Of a stretch of DNA of 54,851 nt, positions 9,686-18,277 are shown in pieces. The stretch lies in the NCBI RefSeq assembly GCF_019168305.1, contig NZ_JAHTBI010000085.1:1-54851 (forward strand), in the 5' to 3' direction. The notes below the pieces were generated by a model. The model saw nothing but the letters and a program-made list of their open reading frames with translations. It was not told the origin of the DNA and made no database searches. Position 1 is the first letter of the stretch, and every line of letters begins with the position of its first letter. The translations under genes and the position numbers were made by a program. This stretch comes from Pseudomonas aegrilactucae. GTDB lineage: Bacteria > Pseudomonadota > Gammaproteobacteria > Pseudomonadales > Pseudomonadaceae.

Positions 9686-11161
9686 ATGCAGTACACCCCG
9701 TCCCCTGCAGGCGCCTGGCGTTACGCACCCCTGAAGGCACAGCCACACATGCTTGAATTACGACCCGACTCTTCGCCCCCGCTCGTCAACCAGATCATCA
9801 ACGGGTTGCGTGAGTTGATCGAGAACCAGACCCTCAAACCCGGCGCCAAGGTACCGTCGATTCGCGCGTTTGCCGCCACCTACTCCGTCAGCACCTTCAC
9901 CGTGGTGGAGGCCTACGATCGCCTGGTGGCCCAGGGTTTGCTGGTGAGCCGGGGCAACGCCGGCTTCTTCGTCAACCGCACCGTCAGCGAGCGTATCGAA
10001 AGCCAGGCCAGCGATACCGAACCCGGCAAGCCGGCGTTCAATTCCGAGTGGTACCTGCAACAGATCTTCGAAAGCCGCCAACTGACCTTCAAACCCGGCT
10101 GCGGCTGGCTGCCCAATGACTGGATGTTCGAAGACGGGTTGCGCCGCGGCATGCGCCAGGTGGCCAGCAGCGTGATGGAACTGAGCGGCTACGGCGACCC
10201 GATGGGTCTGCTGGAGCTGCGCACCCTGACCGCGCAGAACCTGGAGCAGGACCAGCGCATCGTCGCCAGCCCCGGCCAACTGATGCTCACCCATGGTGCC
10301 AGCCAGGCGCTGGACCTGGCCGTGCGCACCCTGGTGCGTCCGGGGGATGTGGTGCTGGTGGATGATCCGGGCTACCCGAACCTGATGAGTATCCTGCGCT
10401 TTCAGGGCGCCACCCTGGTCGGTGTGCCGCGTACCCCGAACGGCTACGACCTGGAGCACCTCGAGCGGCTGCTGGCGCATCACCGGCCCACGGTGTTCTT
10501 CACCCAGCCGCACCTGCACAGCCCGACCTGTTCGCGTACCCCGCTGGCGCAGTTGCACCGCCTGCTGCAGTTATCGGCCCAGCATGGCTTTCGCCTGGTG
10601 GAGAACAACCTGTATGCCGACATGGTGGCCGAGCCGCAACCATGCCTGAGCAGCCTGGACCACCTGCAACAGGTGGTGTACGTGGGCAGCTATTCCAAGA
10701 GCATTTCACCGAACGTGCGCGTGGGCTACATGCTGGCCAACCCTGAGCTGATCCAGCAATTGCTGCAGCTCAAGATGCGTTCGGGCCTGACCACCTCCCA
10801 GGTGATGGAGCGCGTGGTATACGCCGCGATCACCGACGGGCGTTGGCGCAAGCACCTCAAGCGCTTGCGCCAGCGCCTGGCCGAGGCCCATCAGGAGGTC
10901 AGCCGGCAGCTGGAGCGGCTGGGCTTCGAGATTTTCGTCGAATCTGACGAAGGCATGTACCTGTGGGCTCGCCACCCGCACATCGCCAACAGCGCCGCGC
11001 TGGTGGATGATGCGCTGGAGCGCGGCATCATGCTCGGCCCTGGGCAGTTGTTCATGGTCGACTCCCAGGCGACTGGCTGGATGCGTTTCAACGTGGCCTT
11101 CAGCACCGACCCGGCGTTGTGGTTGCAACTGGAAAAACTGTTCGGCCGGCACGCGGCCTGA
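9686..11161 (+). CDS. MocR/GabR-type regulator (GntR HTH fused to aminotransferase-like domain)
   Basis: The protein is about 491 residues from this start. The N-terminal winged helix-turn-helix (about 35-100: LKPGAKVPSIRAFAATYSVS) is followed by a fold-type-I aminotransferase domain (about 130-485). The PLP-lysine motif is YSKSISPNVRVGYM. In this family PLP and an amino compound form an external aldimine that switches DNA binding; catalysis is usually lost. Starts at 9623, 9686 and 9749 are all possible; none has a strong ribosome site, and 9749 has a weak GAAGG. The gene is divergent from the permease at 7973 and probably controls it. The intervening 9389-9685 holds TGTAC-containing half-sites at about 9624 and 9673, a weak hint of an operator. 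Confidence 0.88.
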   Translation: MQYTPSPAGAWRYAPLKAQPHMLELRPDSSPPLVNQIINGLRELIENQTLKPGAKVPSIRAFAATYSVSTFTVVEAYDRLVAQGLLVSRGNAGFFVNRTVSERIESQASDTEPGKPAFNSEWYLQQIFESRQLTFKPGCGWLPNDWMFEDGLRRGMRQVASSVMELSGYGDPMGLLELRTLTAQNLEQDQRIVASPGQLMLTHGASQALDLAVRTLVRPGDVVLVDDPGYPNLMSILRFQGATLVGVPRTPNGYDLEHLERLLAHHRPTVFFTQPHLHSPTCSRTPLAQLHRLLQLSAQHGFRLVENNLYADMVAEPQPCLSSLDHLQQVVYVGSYSKSISPNVRVGYMLANPELIQQLLQLKMRSGLTTSQVMERVVYAAITDGRWRKHLKRLRQRLAEAHQEVSRQLERLGFEIFVESDEGMYLWARHPHIANSAALVDDALERGIMLGPGQLFMVDSQATGWMRFNVAFSTDPALWLQLEKLFGRHAA

Positions 11162-11241
11162 GCTGCGCAATTTTATTCAATACAGCGCCCGTGTGGTCAC
11201 CCCACACTTCATGGACTTACATCCACTGAAGTGAAGGTTAC

Positions 11242-11868
11242 ATGGAGCAGTTCCTGATGATTGCCGCGGCCCATTTCCTGGCATTGCTGTCGCCTGGGCC
11301 GGATTTCTTCCTGGTGGCACGCACCTCGCTTGCCGTCAATTGGCGCGTGGCCAGCGGTGCGTGCCTGGGCATTGCGTTGGCCAATGGGGTGTTTATCGTC
11401 GCTGCGTTTGGCGGGGTATCGGTGCTGCAGCCCGAGAGTGTGCTGTTCATGCTGCTGCAGTTGGCCGGTTGTGGCTATTTGCTGTACCTGGGCGTGCTGT
11501 TCATCCGCCATGCCGGCGGCAGCACGCTGGAGCTTGACCCAGCGGCGCCTGCAGCGCCTGCGACCACCTGGGTGAATGCCTGCGGCATGGGCTTTGTGTC
11601 GGGCATTCTGAACCCGAAGAATGCGCTGTTCTATGCGAGCCTGGCGGCCATGTTGAGTGGGCCGTATGCCAGTGCGGGCTGGAAGCTGATTTATGGCGCG
11701 TGGATGTTCAGCGTGGTGCTGTTATGGGATGTGCTGGTAGCGGTGGTGATTGGCAACCAGCGCGTGCGCCGACGTTTTTCAAGGGCCTTGCCGTGGTTGG
11801 AGCGCGCGTCGGGGGTGATGCTCGTGGTACTGGCATTGGGGGTGATTGGGGTGATGGTGTGGCGGTAA
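11242..11868 (+). CDS. LysE/RhtB-family amino-acid exporter
   Basis: A 208-residue inner-membrane protein with six predicted hydrophobic segments. It has the family N-terminus MEQFLMIAAAHFLALLSPGPDFFLVAR, containing the conserved SPGPD, and the second conserved block GFVSGILNPKNALFY. Members export amino acids such as lysine, homoserine or threonine, or other metabolites. The start is well supported by GTGAAGG a few bases upstream of ATG 11242. It lies 80 bases after the MocR gene in the same direction and may be co-transcribed or a target of it. No terminator was found before the converging katG gene. Confidence 0.92.
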   Translation: MEQFLMIAAAHFLALLSPGPDFFLVARTSLAVNWRVASGACLGIALANGVFIVAAFGGVSVLQPESVLFMLLQLAGCGYLLYLGVLFIRHAGGSTLELDPAAPAAPATTWVNACGMGFVSGILNPKNALFYASLAAMLSGPYASAGWKLIYGAWMFSVVLLWDVLVAVVIGNQRVRRRFSRALPWLERASGVMLVVLALGVIGVMVWR

Positions 11869-11920
11869 TGCAGTTGCGGCGCCCTCAAGACCGAGCGCCG
11901 CACGCACCTGCAGCAGCTAC

Positions 11921-14191
11921 CTACTTCAGATCGAAGCGATCCAGGTTCATGACTTTGGTCCACGCCGCCACAAAGTCATGCACGAAGCGCTCCTGCGCAT
12001 CGGCACTGGCATACACCTCGGCCAACGCCCGCAACTGCGCATTGGAGCCGAATACCAGGTCGACACGGGTGCCGGTCCACTTCACCTCACCCGTCTTGCG
12101 GTCACGCCCCTCGAACACCTCGTTGGCCGCCGACACCGGCTTCCACTCCACCCCCATGTCGAGCAGGTTGGCAAAGAAGTCATTGCTCAGCACCTGCGGC
12201 CGCTGCGTGAACACGCCATGCGCAGCGCCGTCGACGTTGGCACCCAGCACGCGCAATCCCCCCAGCAGCACGGTCATCTGCGGCGCCGTCAAGGTCAGCA
12301 ACTGCGCCTTGTCGATCAGCAACGCCTCAGCCGATACGCGATAGCGCCCTTTCAGGTAATTGCGAAAACCATCGGCAATCGGCTCCAGAAAGCCGAACGA
12401 CTCTACATCCGTCTGCTCCTGGCTGGCATCCATCCGCCCCGGCGCGAACGCCACCGTGACGCTATGCCCGGCATTTTTCGCCGCCTGCTCGACCCCCGCA
12501 CTGCCGGCCAGCACGATCAGGTCAGCCAGCGAGATTTTCTTGCCACCGGCCTGCGCACCATTGAAGTCGGCCTGTATGCCTTCCAGGGTACTCAGCACGC
12601 CCGCCAACTGCTCCGGCTGGTTGGCCTGCCAGAACTTCTGCGGTGCCAGGCGCAGGCGACCGCCATTGGCGCCACCCCGCTTGTCCGAACCGCGGAAGGT
12701 CGATGCCGCCGCCCACGCCGTCGACACCAGCTGCGCCACCGACAAACCGGATGCCAGCACCTTGGCCTTGAGCGCAGCCACATCGCTGTCGTCGACCAAC
12801 GCATGGTCCACCTCAGGAATGGGGTCTTGCCACAGCAGCTCTTCGTTGGGCAGCTCGGGGCCCAGGTAACGCGACAGCGGCCCCATGTCACGGTGGATCA
12901 GCTTGTACCAGGCGCGCGCGAAAGCGTCGCTCAACTGATCCGGGTTCGCCAGAAAGCGCCGCGAGATCTTTTCGTAGATCGGGTCGAAGCGCAGCGACAA
13001 GTCAGTGGTGAGCATGGTCGGGTTGCGCCGCTTGGCAGGGTCGTGCGCATCCGGGATGGTGCCTGCGCCAGCACCGTCCCTGGGCGTCCACTGGTGGGCA
13101 CCGGCCGGGCTCTTGGTCAGCTCCCACTCGAAGCCGAACAGGTTTTCCAGGTAGTTGTTGCTCCAGCGCGTCGGCGTGGTGGTCCAGGTCACTTCCAGGC
13201 CACTGGTGATGGTGTCGGCACCCTTGCCGCTGCCAAAGCTGTTCTTCCAGCCAAACCCCTGCTCTTCCAGCCCCGCCGCCTCCGGCTCCGCCCCCACGTT
13301 GTCGGCAGGCCCTGCGCCGTGGGTCTTGCCAAAGGCATGCCCGCCGGCGATCAGTGCCACCGTTTCCTCATCGTTCATGGCCATGCGCGCAAAGGTTTCA
13401 CGGATGTCTTTCGCGGCGGCGACCGGGTCCGGGTTGCCTTCAGGACCCTCCGGGTTCACGTAGATCAAGCCCATCTGCACCGCTGCCAGCGGGTTCTCAA
13501 GGTTGCGGCCCTGGTCGGTGCGGCTTTGCTCGTTGCCATGCTGCTCAGGCTCGGCCACCAGCGTACCCTCGCCCGGTGGCTGCATGGCCTCGGGGTCCTT
13601 GCCGTAGCGTGTGTCGCCGCCCAGCCACTTGTTCTCAGAACCCCAGTAGACATCCTCGTCCGGCTCCCACACATCCGGGCGCCCTCCCGAGTAGCCGAAC
13701 GTCTTGAAGCCCATCGACTCCAGCGCGACGTTGCCGGTCAGCACGATCAGGTCCGCCCAGGATATCGACTGGCCATACTTCTGCTTGATCGGCCACAACA
13801 GCCGGCGTGCCTTGTCCAGGCTGACGTTGTCGGGCCAGCTGTTGAGCGGTGCAAAGCGTTGCTGCCCAGCCCCCGCCCCGCCCCGCCCGTCGCCGGTGCG
13901 GTAGGTGCCGGCGCTGTGCCAGGCCATGCGGATGAACAACGGACCGTAGTGGCCGAAGTCGGCTGGCCACCAGTCTTGCGAGTCGGTCATCAGCGCGTGC
14001 AGGTCCTGCTTGAGGGCCTGGAAATCCAGGCGCTTGAATGCCTCGGCATAGTCGAAGCCCGCCGCCAGCGGATCGGACAGCGACGAATGCTGGTGGAGGA
14101 TCTTCAGGTTGAGTTGGTTGGGCCACCAGTCACGGTTCGTCGTGCCACCGCCAGCAGCGTGGTTGAACGGGCATTTCGATTCAGTTGCCAT
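11921..14191 (-). CDS. katG: Bifunctional catalase-peroxidase
   Basis: A 756-residue haem enzyme that removes hydrogen peroxide by catalase and broad peroxidase reactions in the cytoplasm. The distal triad is visible in FIRMAWHSAGTYR (Arg, Trp, His), the proximal haem histidine in VALIAGGHAFGKTHGA, and the tyrosine of the Met-Tyr-Trp crosslink in GLIYVNPEGPEGNPDP. N- and C-terminal peroxidase halves are both complete, so the length is normal for KatG. ATG 14191 (MATESKCPF) is chosen because AAGG precedes it; an open frame extends to 14260 through a less likely ATG at 14218. Peroxide control by OxyR would be normal for the family, but no convincing OxyR site was found upstream. Confidence 0.97.
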   Translation of the reverse strand: MATESKCPFNHAAGGGTTNRDWWPNQLNLKILHQHSSLSDPLAAGFDYAEAFKRLDFQALKQDLHALMTDSQDWWPADFGHYGPLFIRMAWHSAGTYRTGDGRGGAGAGQQRFAPLNSWPDNVSLDKARRLLWPIKQKYGQSISWADLIVLTGNVALESMGFKTFGYSGGRPDVWEPDEDVYWGSENKWLGGDTRYGKDPEAMQPPGEGTLVAEPEQHGNEQSRTDQGRNLENPLAAVQMGLIYVNPEGPEGNPDPVAAAKDIRETFARMAMNDEETVALIAGGHAFGKTHGAGPADNVGAEPEAAGLEEQGFGWKNSFGSGKGADTITSGLEVTWTTTPTRWSNNYLENLFGFEWELTKSPAGAHQWTPRDGAGAGTIPDAHDPAKRRNPTMLTTDLSLRFDPIYEKISRRFLANPDQLSDAFARAWYKLIHRDMGPLSRYLGPELPNEELLWQDPIPEVDHALVDDSDVAALKAKVLASGLSVAQLVSTAWAAASTFRGSDKRGGANGGRLRLAPQKFWQANQPEQLAGVLSTLEGIQADFNGAQAGGKKISLADLIVLAGSAGVEQAAKNAGHSVTVAFAPGRMDASQEQTDVESFGFLEPIADGFRNYLKGRYRVSAEALLIDKAQLLTLTAPQMTVLLGGLRVLGANVDGAAHGVFTQRPQVLSNDFFANLLDMGVEWKPVSAANEVFEGRDRKTGEVKWTGTRVDLVFGSNAQLRALAEVYASADAQERFVHDFVAAWTKVMNLDRFDLK

Positions 14192-14519
14192 GGGAGAGCT
14201 ACCTTTGGTCGAGTTCATGTCAGCAGGCCGCTCCCGCAGGCCCCTGAACGGGCAACCCAAGGCAGGCCTGGCACAACGCGTTCTTATCTCTTCTCATCAG
14301 GTGTACTGCCTGCCAGCGTTGGCCAGCACCGAACTTCCAGCACGGAATTAAGGCTAGTCCGCACCTGAAGGGTCGGCAAATAGCCGCAGTATTGGTAGGT
14401 GATAGCCAGAATCTCTTATACGAAACCCGCGAGCGGGTGGAAGGTAGAACGATGCTCGCGGGCCTTGCCGCCGACGCCTCAGGCCTTGGGCGAGCAGCCA
14501 CCGCACGGGAGGTCCGCCC
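14192..14519. other. Divergent intergenic region between katG and the HEAGH protease
   Basis: No gene is supported in these 328 bases. An ACCCGC-GA-GCGGGT inverted repeat lies at about 14427-14440. An AT-richer stretch at 14385-14420 is a possible promoter zone for the plus-strand gene. No match good enough to name a regulator was seen. Confidence 0.4.
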
Positions 14520-15110
14520 ATGGACAAGCGCCCGCGTTGCACCGCCATCCACGAAGCCGGCCACGCCCTGGCCGTGTGGTGGAACGGCCAGCCCATTGCC
14601 CGCGTGACCGTGCTCACCCACGCCCAGGCCAGCAGCGGCCCGTTGATCGACCTCAAGGGCAATGCGCATGGTGCAGAGGGCCTGGTAGAGGCTGACTACC
14701 TGATCGTGCAGCCCGCCTTCGCCGCCGCGCGTATTGCCGAATACCTGCCCTCCCTGGTCGACCCGATCGAACGCGACCTGCTTCATTGCTTTGCCGGGCC
14801 GGTGGCCGAAGCGATGTACAAGGGGGTGCCGGCAGACCGCGTGATCAATGGCAGTGGCCGCGGTGACCGCTGCCGCGGGCATGAGTTGATTCGCCTGCTG
14901 CCGGCACACAAGCTGCTGGACGCCGAACGGCTGGCCATCGCCCGCTCGCGCTGCCTGGTGCAGCGCTACTGGGCGGCAGTGACGGCGGTGGCAGATCTGC
15001 TGCAGGTACGCGGGGTGGTAGACGGTGAAGACATCACCAGGTTGTTGAGCGCCGTGACCGGCGAGTGGCCCGCGCGGCGCAGGGGTGACTTGCACGCACT
15101 GGACCGGTGA
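14520..15110 (+). CDS. Stand-alone M41-like (FtsH-type) zinc peptidase domain protein
   Basis: A 196-residue protein not recognised as a named gene. Residues 10-14 read HEAGH, the zinc-binding helix of the M41 peptidases. CFAGPVAEAMYKG near residue 91 matches the FtsH helix pattern GGRAAEE. GSGRGD near 115 places an aspartate where FtsH has its third zinc ligand. There is no AAA ATPase and no membrane segment, so it is a free protease-like domain of unknown substrate; an inactive or phage/mobile-derived role is also possible. GGGAGG upstream of ATG 14520 supports the start. Its neighbours, katG (divergent) and trmK, give no functional hint. Confidence 0.75.
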   Translation: MDKRPRCTAIHEAGHALAVWWNGQPIARVTVLTHAQASSGPLIDLKGNAHGAEGLVEADYLIVQPAFAAARIAEYLPSLVDPIERDLLHCFAGPVAEAMYKGVPADRVINGSGRGDRCRGHELIRLLPAHKLLDAERLAIARSRCLVQRYWAAVTAVADLLQVRGVVDGEDITRLLSAVTGEWPARRRGDLHALDR

Positions 15111-15252
15111 GGCGGCTCAAGCTTGCATGCGACCCACAGCAGAACCCCGGATGACTGTGGCTACAGGCATTTGAAATACACCGCATTGCGCTATAAAGTC
15201 GCGGCCCGTTGCGGCCACAGGCGCCGTACGTTCGTGGCGAAAGGGGCTGCAG

Positions 15253-15948
15253 TTGAACCAACACACATTGTCCATGCGCCTGGAGCGCGTTGCAGCGCAG
15301 GTGCCGGCAGGTGCGCGCCTGGCCGACATCGGCTCCGATCACGGCTACCTGCCCGTCGCCCTGATGCGACGTGGCGCCATCACGGCCGCCGTGGCCGGCG
15401 AGGTGGCCATGACGCCCTACCGCTCAGCCGAACGTACCGTGCGCGAGCACGGCCTGGAGCAGCAGATCAACGTGCGCCTGGCCAATGGGCTCGCAGCCAT
15501 CGAACCGCAGGACCAGATCACCGCGATCACGCTCTGCGGCATGGGCGGCGAAACCATCCGCGACATCCTGGAAACCGGCAAGGCACGCCTCGGCGGCCAG
15601 GAACGCCTGATCCTGCAACCCAACGGCGGCGAGCAGCCCCTGCGCCAATGGCTGATGGACAACAGCTACCGCATCCTCTACGAGCACGTGCTGCGCGAAA
15701 ACCGCTTCGACTACGAGATCATCGTCGCCGAGCGTGCCGAACCGGTGCAGTACACCGCCAGGGAGCTGTACTTCGGCCCGCTGCAGATGCAGGCACGCAG
15801 CCCGGCGTTCCTGCTCAAGTGGCAGCGCCGCTTGCGCCTCAAGCAACGAACCCTGCGCCACTTCGCCCAGGCACGACAAGCCGTGCCGGAACAGAAGGTG
15901 CAGGACCTCACTCGCCAGGCACGCTGGATCAGCGAATTGCTGGGGTAA
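15253..15948 (+). CDS. trmK: tRNA (adenine(22)-N1)-methyltransferase TrmK
   Basis: A 231-residue SAM-dependent methyltransferase of the TrmK/COG2384 family, which makes m1A22 in tRNA. The SAM-binding motif is ADIGSDHGYLPVAL (about 24-37), followed by the family block CGMGGETIRDIL (about 97-108) and LQPN near 122, the catalytic NPPY-like position in this family. A coiled C-terminal extension (about 180-231) fits the family. The start is TTG 15253: AAGGGG stands six bases upstream, and the protein then begins before the conserved MRLERVA; an ATG lies seven codons further. It is probably a single-gene unit. Confidence 0.9.
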   Translation: MNQHTLSMRLERVAAQVPAGARLADIGSDHGYLPVALMRRGAITAAVAGEVAMTPYRSAERTVREHGLEQQINVRLANGLAAIEPQDQITAITLCGMGGETIRDILETGKARLGGQERLILQPNGGEQPLRQWLMDNSYRILYEHVLRENRFDYEIIVAERAEPVQYTARELYFGPLQMQARSPAFLLKWQRRLRLKQRTLRHFAQARQAVPEQKVQDLTRQARWISELLG

Positions 15949-16216
15949 GCCCGCGTCGACGGTAGGCCCGTTCACGCTCTGCGCTACCCGTGACGACGCC
16001 ACTATCACGAGCAGTCATAGCGAATTATCAGAAAAGTACCTTGCAGGGCGGTGCCGTTGTCAGTTGCGATGAAAATGCCATAGTCTGTTGGGACACCATA
16101 TGAAACGCGCTACCGGGTTCATGTCATCTCGTGGGGTCGCTGCTTGCCGACAGTGATGCAGGCGTGCGGTTCATCGGGCAGCAACCCTGTGCTGCACATA
16201 ACAGGGAGTTCTGCTC

Positions 16217-16402
16217 ATGGCATTTTCATCGACCCTCGTGCGGGCATTTTCGAGCCTGGCAGCGCTCAGCAGTTCGATGATCCCGCACCGGCTCAGCCGT
16301 GAAGAGGCCCACCTGATCGAGCACTTTCGCACCCTGTCCGAAGAAGACCGCATCGCGGTTCGGTTCCTGTGCACGGCGATCAAGGAAAACGCGCGGTTCT
16401 GA
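16217..16402 (+). CDS. Small protein of unknown function (61 aa)
   Basis: A 61-residue open frame with a good ribosome site (CAGGGAG) before ATG 16217. The first third is hydrophobic and serine-rich (TLVRAFSSLAALSSSMI). The rest is charged and helical, LSREEAHLIEHFRTLSEEDR. The second part recalls the short helical tail seen after helix-turn-helix domains in some regulators, but no helix-turn-helix is present. No function can be assigned. It stands alone, 268 bases after trmK and 240 bases before the next gene, in sequence slightly richer in AT than its surroundings. Confidence 0.6.
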   Translation: MAFSSTLVRAFSSLAALSSSMIPHRLSREEAHLIEHFRTLSEEDRIAVRFLCTAIKENARF

Positions 16403-16642
16403 GCCCCACGGCTACCCTCCCAACCGTGCGTATAGGCATTGGAAAGAATTTGTAGCAAAGTTAAACCAGCATTTAAATTCAATGAGTTACGCCTTGGCAC
16501 CGCGAGTAACTACGCCTCGGATATAACTTTCCTACAGCGTCCTACGAACTCACGATGATAGCTTCCTGACACTACCGCGCCCGGTCTAAAGCCGGACGGT
16601 AACAGACGCGTTATCAATCAATTGAATAGTGCAGGCGACGTC

Positions 16643-17026
16643 ATGAGCATACGAGAGATACAACTGAAAGATACCCACTACCAACCCGGTGAAACACTTA
16701 GCCAGCTGGGTGGGCAGTTCACACATGTAACGATCTCGTATGACATCACAGGAGACCGCAGCAAAATCGATCGGCTTGTCAGCGAAGCCGTCGAGAACAG
16801 CAATTACCTCAGCAAGGTCGAGTGTGTGAACACCACGCTTTACTGGCAATCCGTTCTAGGCCTGGAAAGTGACAGCCAGGGCCAGATGATCTCCAGGATC
16901 AAAGGAGAGCTCAAAGACCTGTTGCAGAGCGTGTTCGTGAACACTTCAGACCGCTCCAACGAAACAGTCACTGCCTTCTGCATGGTCGGCAACATCAGGG
17001 CATTCGCATTCGAACTCGACGCCTGA
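16643..17026 (+). CDS. Hypothetical protein (127 aa)
   Basis: A 127-residue protein that I do not recognise. It has no signal peptide, membrane segment or cysteine-rich site. The predicted pattern alternates short strands (HVTISYDI, ETVTAFCMV, AFAFELDA) with helices, suggesting a small soluble alpha/beta fold. ATG 16643 is preferred over the TTG at 16622 because the protein then starts with a natural MSIREIQL, but the upstream AGGCG is a weak ribosome site. A hairpin-forming stretch (CCGG repeats, 16572-16602) lies before it. Base use is more AT-rich than in the flanking catabolic genes, which may signal transfer. Confidence 0.6.
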   Translation: MSIREIQLKDTHYQPGETLSQLGGQFTHVTISYDITGDRSKIDRLVSEAVENSNYLSKVECVNTTLYWQSVLGLESDSQGQMISRIKGELKDLLQSVFVNTSDRSNETVTAFCMVGNIRAFAFELDA

Positions 17027-17112
17027 GGTTGCCAGGCTGCAGCACCCGGTGCGTCGCCCCCTTCCCCAGGATGCACCATCGGGCTGCCGGGCATTTCCAG
17101 GTCAGGCATGGT

Positions 17113-17664
17113 TCATCGCGACACGGCACACTCGATCAGCCGATCAACCCCGCCCATGAGAAAACTGCGTGCTGCTTCGTCGACCAGGCGCCCGTCTCGG
17201 ATCTTGCCAGCCACGTTGCCAATGACAATCTGCGGATACACCACCTGCACGGCCTGAATAGCCCAAAGCGTTTCATTGAGCTGTTGATGCGCCCTCACCC
17301 CACCGGTGAACGCAGGCGACGCCGTGAAGGTGAGTACGGCGCACCCGCTCAGCACCGACTGGCCGTGCGGGCGGGACAACCAGTCGAGGGCGTTCTTGAG
17401 CACGCCCGACATGCCGTGGTTGTACTCCGGCGAACCCATCAGCACGCCATCGGCACGCGCTACCGCCTCACGCAGGGCCAGCACTTCGAGCGGCGCGTTG
17501 GCGCCGTCGCAGTCCTCGTTGTAGGGCGGTATGTTCCCCAGCCCATGCACGTGCAGGCGGATGTTGTCGGGCAGGCATTCGGCCACCGTGTGCAGCACCG
17601 CGGTGTGCGACGATTGCAGGCGCAGGCTGCCTGACAGGCCCAGCAGGTTGAGGCTATTGCCCAT
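17113..17664 (-). CDS. NAD(P)H-dependent FMN reductase (flavodoxin-like)
   Basis: A 183-residue flavoprotein. The FMN phosphate loop is GLSGSLRLQSSH (about 8-19), and the second family block GSPEYNHGMSGVLKNALDW lies near residues 69-87. Such reductases pass NAD(P)H electrons to quinones, chromate, azo compounds or free FMN. It is the last gene of the minus-strand operon. The cupin stop overlaps a possible GTG start at 17694 (GTGA), but ATG 17664, with AGGGG upstream, gives the standard N-terminus. In this operon it could keep a quinone or quinol ring intermediate reduced or supply reduced flavin; that is inference. Confidence 0.88.
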   Translation of the reverse strand: MGNSLNLLGLSGSLRLQSSHTAVLHTVAECLPDNIRLHVHGLGNIPPYNEDCDGANAPLEVLALREAVARADGVLMGSPEYNHGMSGVLKNALDWLSRPHGQSVLSGCAVLTFTASPAFTGGVRAHQQLNETLWAIQAVQVVYPQIVIGNVAGKIRDGRLVDEAARSFLMGGVDRLIECAVSR

Positions 17665-17690
17665 GATGCTCGCACCCCTGCGGCCCCTGC

Positions 17691-18221
17691 TCACCGGGCC
17701 AGGCCCTGCATGAACACGGCAGCCTTGGCCACAATGTCGCAGGTGTTGCGCCAGGCATGGCGGTTACCATTCTGGATGACCACATCGCCGGCACGCACCA
17801 GGCGTCGTTGGCCGTCATCCAGCTCCAGCCACAGTTCGCCTTCCATGATCACCACATAATCCACCGTCGGCGTGCGGTGCATGGCCGGGTCCTGTGCCTC
17901 GAAACACGCCATCAGGCCGGGCATGGCTGCGCTCATCTCACTTAGCGCACGTGCCTGGTCCAGCGGTGCGGCCATGACGGTATCGGGTGGCAGGCTGATC
18001 ATCAGCAGGCTTGCCCCACCCGGCAGTGGGATCAACGAGCCGTTGCCCAGGGTACGGTCATCGGTATCGCCCAGGGTGCTGGGCGTGTCGTTGCTCCAGA
18101 CCTGGGTGATGCCATAGCCCGGCATATCGATGAAGTTCCTGGCGCGCGGTGCCGGGGCATCACTGACAAACACCGAGCGGCCTTGCGCATCGTGACCGGT
18201 TACAACTCTGCGTACATGCAT
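17691..18221 (-). CDS. Cupin-domain protein
   Basis: A 176-residue protein with a C-terminal single cupin barrel (about 95-165). HRTPTVDYVVIMEGELWLEL matches cupin motif 1 with only the first histidine and the later glutamate kept. GDVVIQNGNRHAWRN is motif 2 with its histidine. The N-terminal 90 residues are less typical. Related proteins in aromatic-degradation clusters are annotated as putative dioxygenases or isomerases, but metal-site loss in motif 1 makes a catalytic role uncertain. It is followed by, and overlaps the alternative start of, the FMN reductase; the dehydrogenase precedes it by 56 bases, so all three are probably one transcript. Confidence 0.85.
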   Translation of the reverse strand: MHVRRVVTGHDAQGRSVFVSDAPAPRARNFIDMPGYGITQVWSNDTPSTLGDTDDRTLGNGSLIPLPGGASLLMISLPPDTVMAAPLDQARALSEMSAAMPGLMACFEAQDPAMHRTPTVDYVVIMEGELWLELDDGQRRLVRAGDVVIQNGNRHAWRNTCDIVAKAAVFMQGLAR

Positions 18222-18277
18222 GTTGCGTCCTCTTGACGAATGGGTGCGAACCGGGGGCCCAGGCCCCCGGTAACGGG

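Noticed and set aside
11978..14368. 796-codon open frame opposite katG
   Set aside because: Antisense shadow; no family features and it spans the katG promoter.
14385..14420. OxyR-like ATAG...TTAT pattern near katG
   Set aside because: About 200 bases from the katG start and lacking the tandem four-element spacing of OxyR sites.
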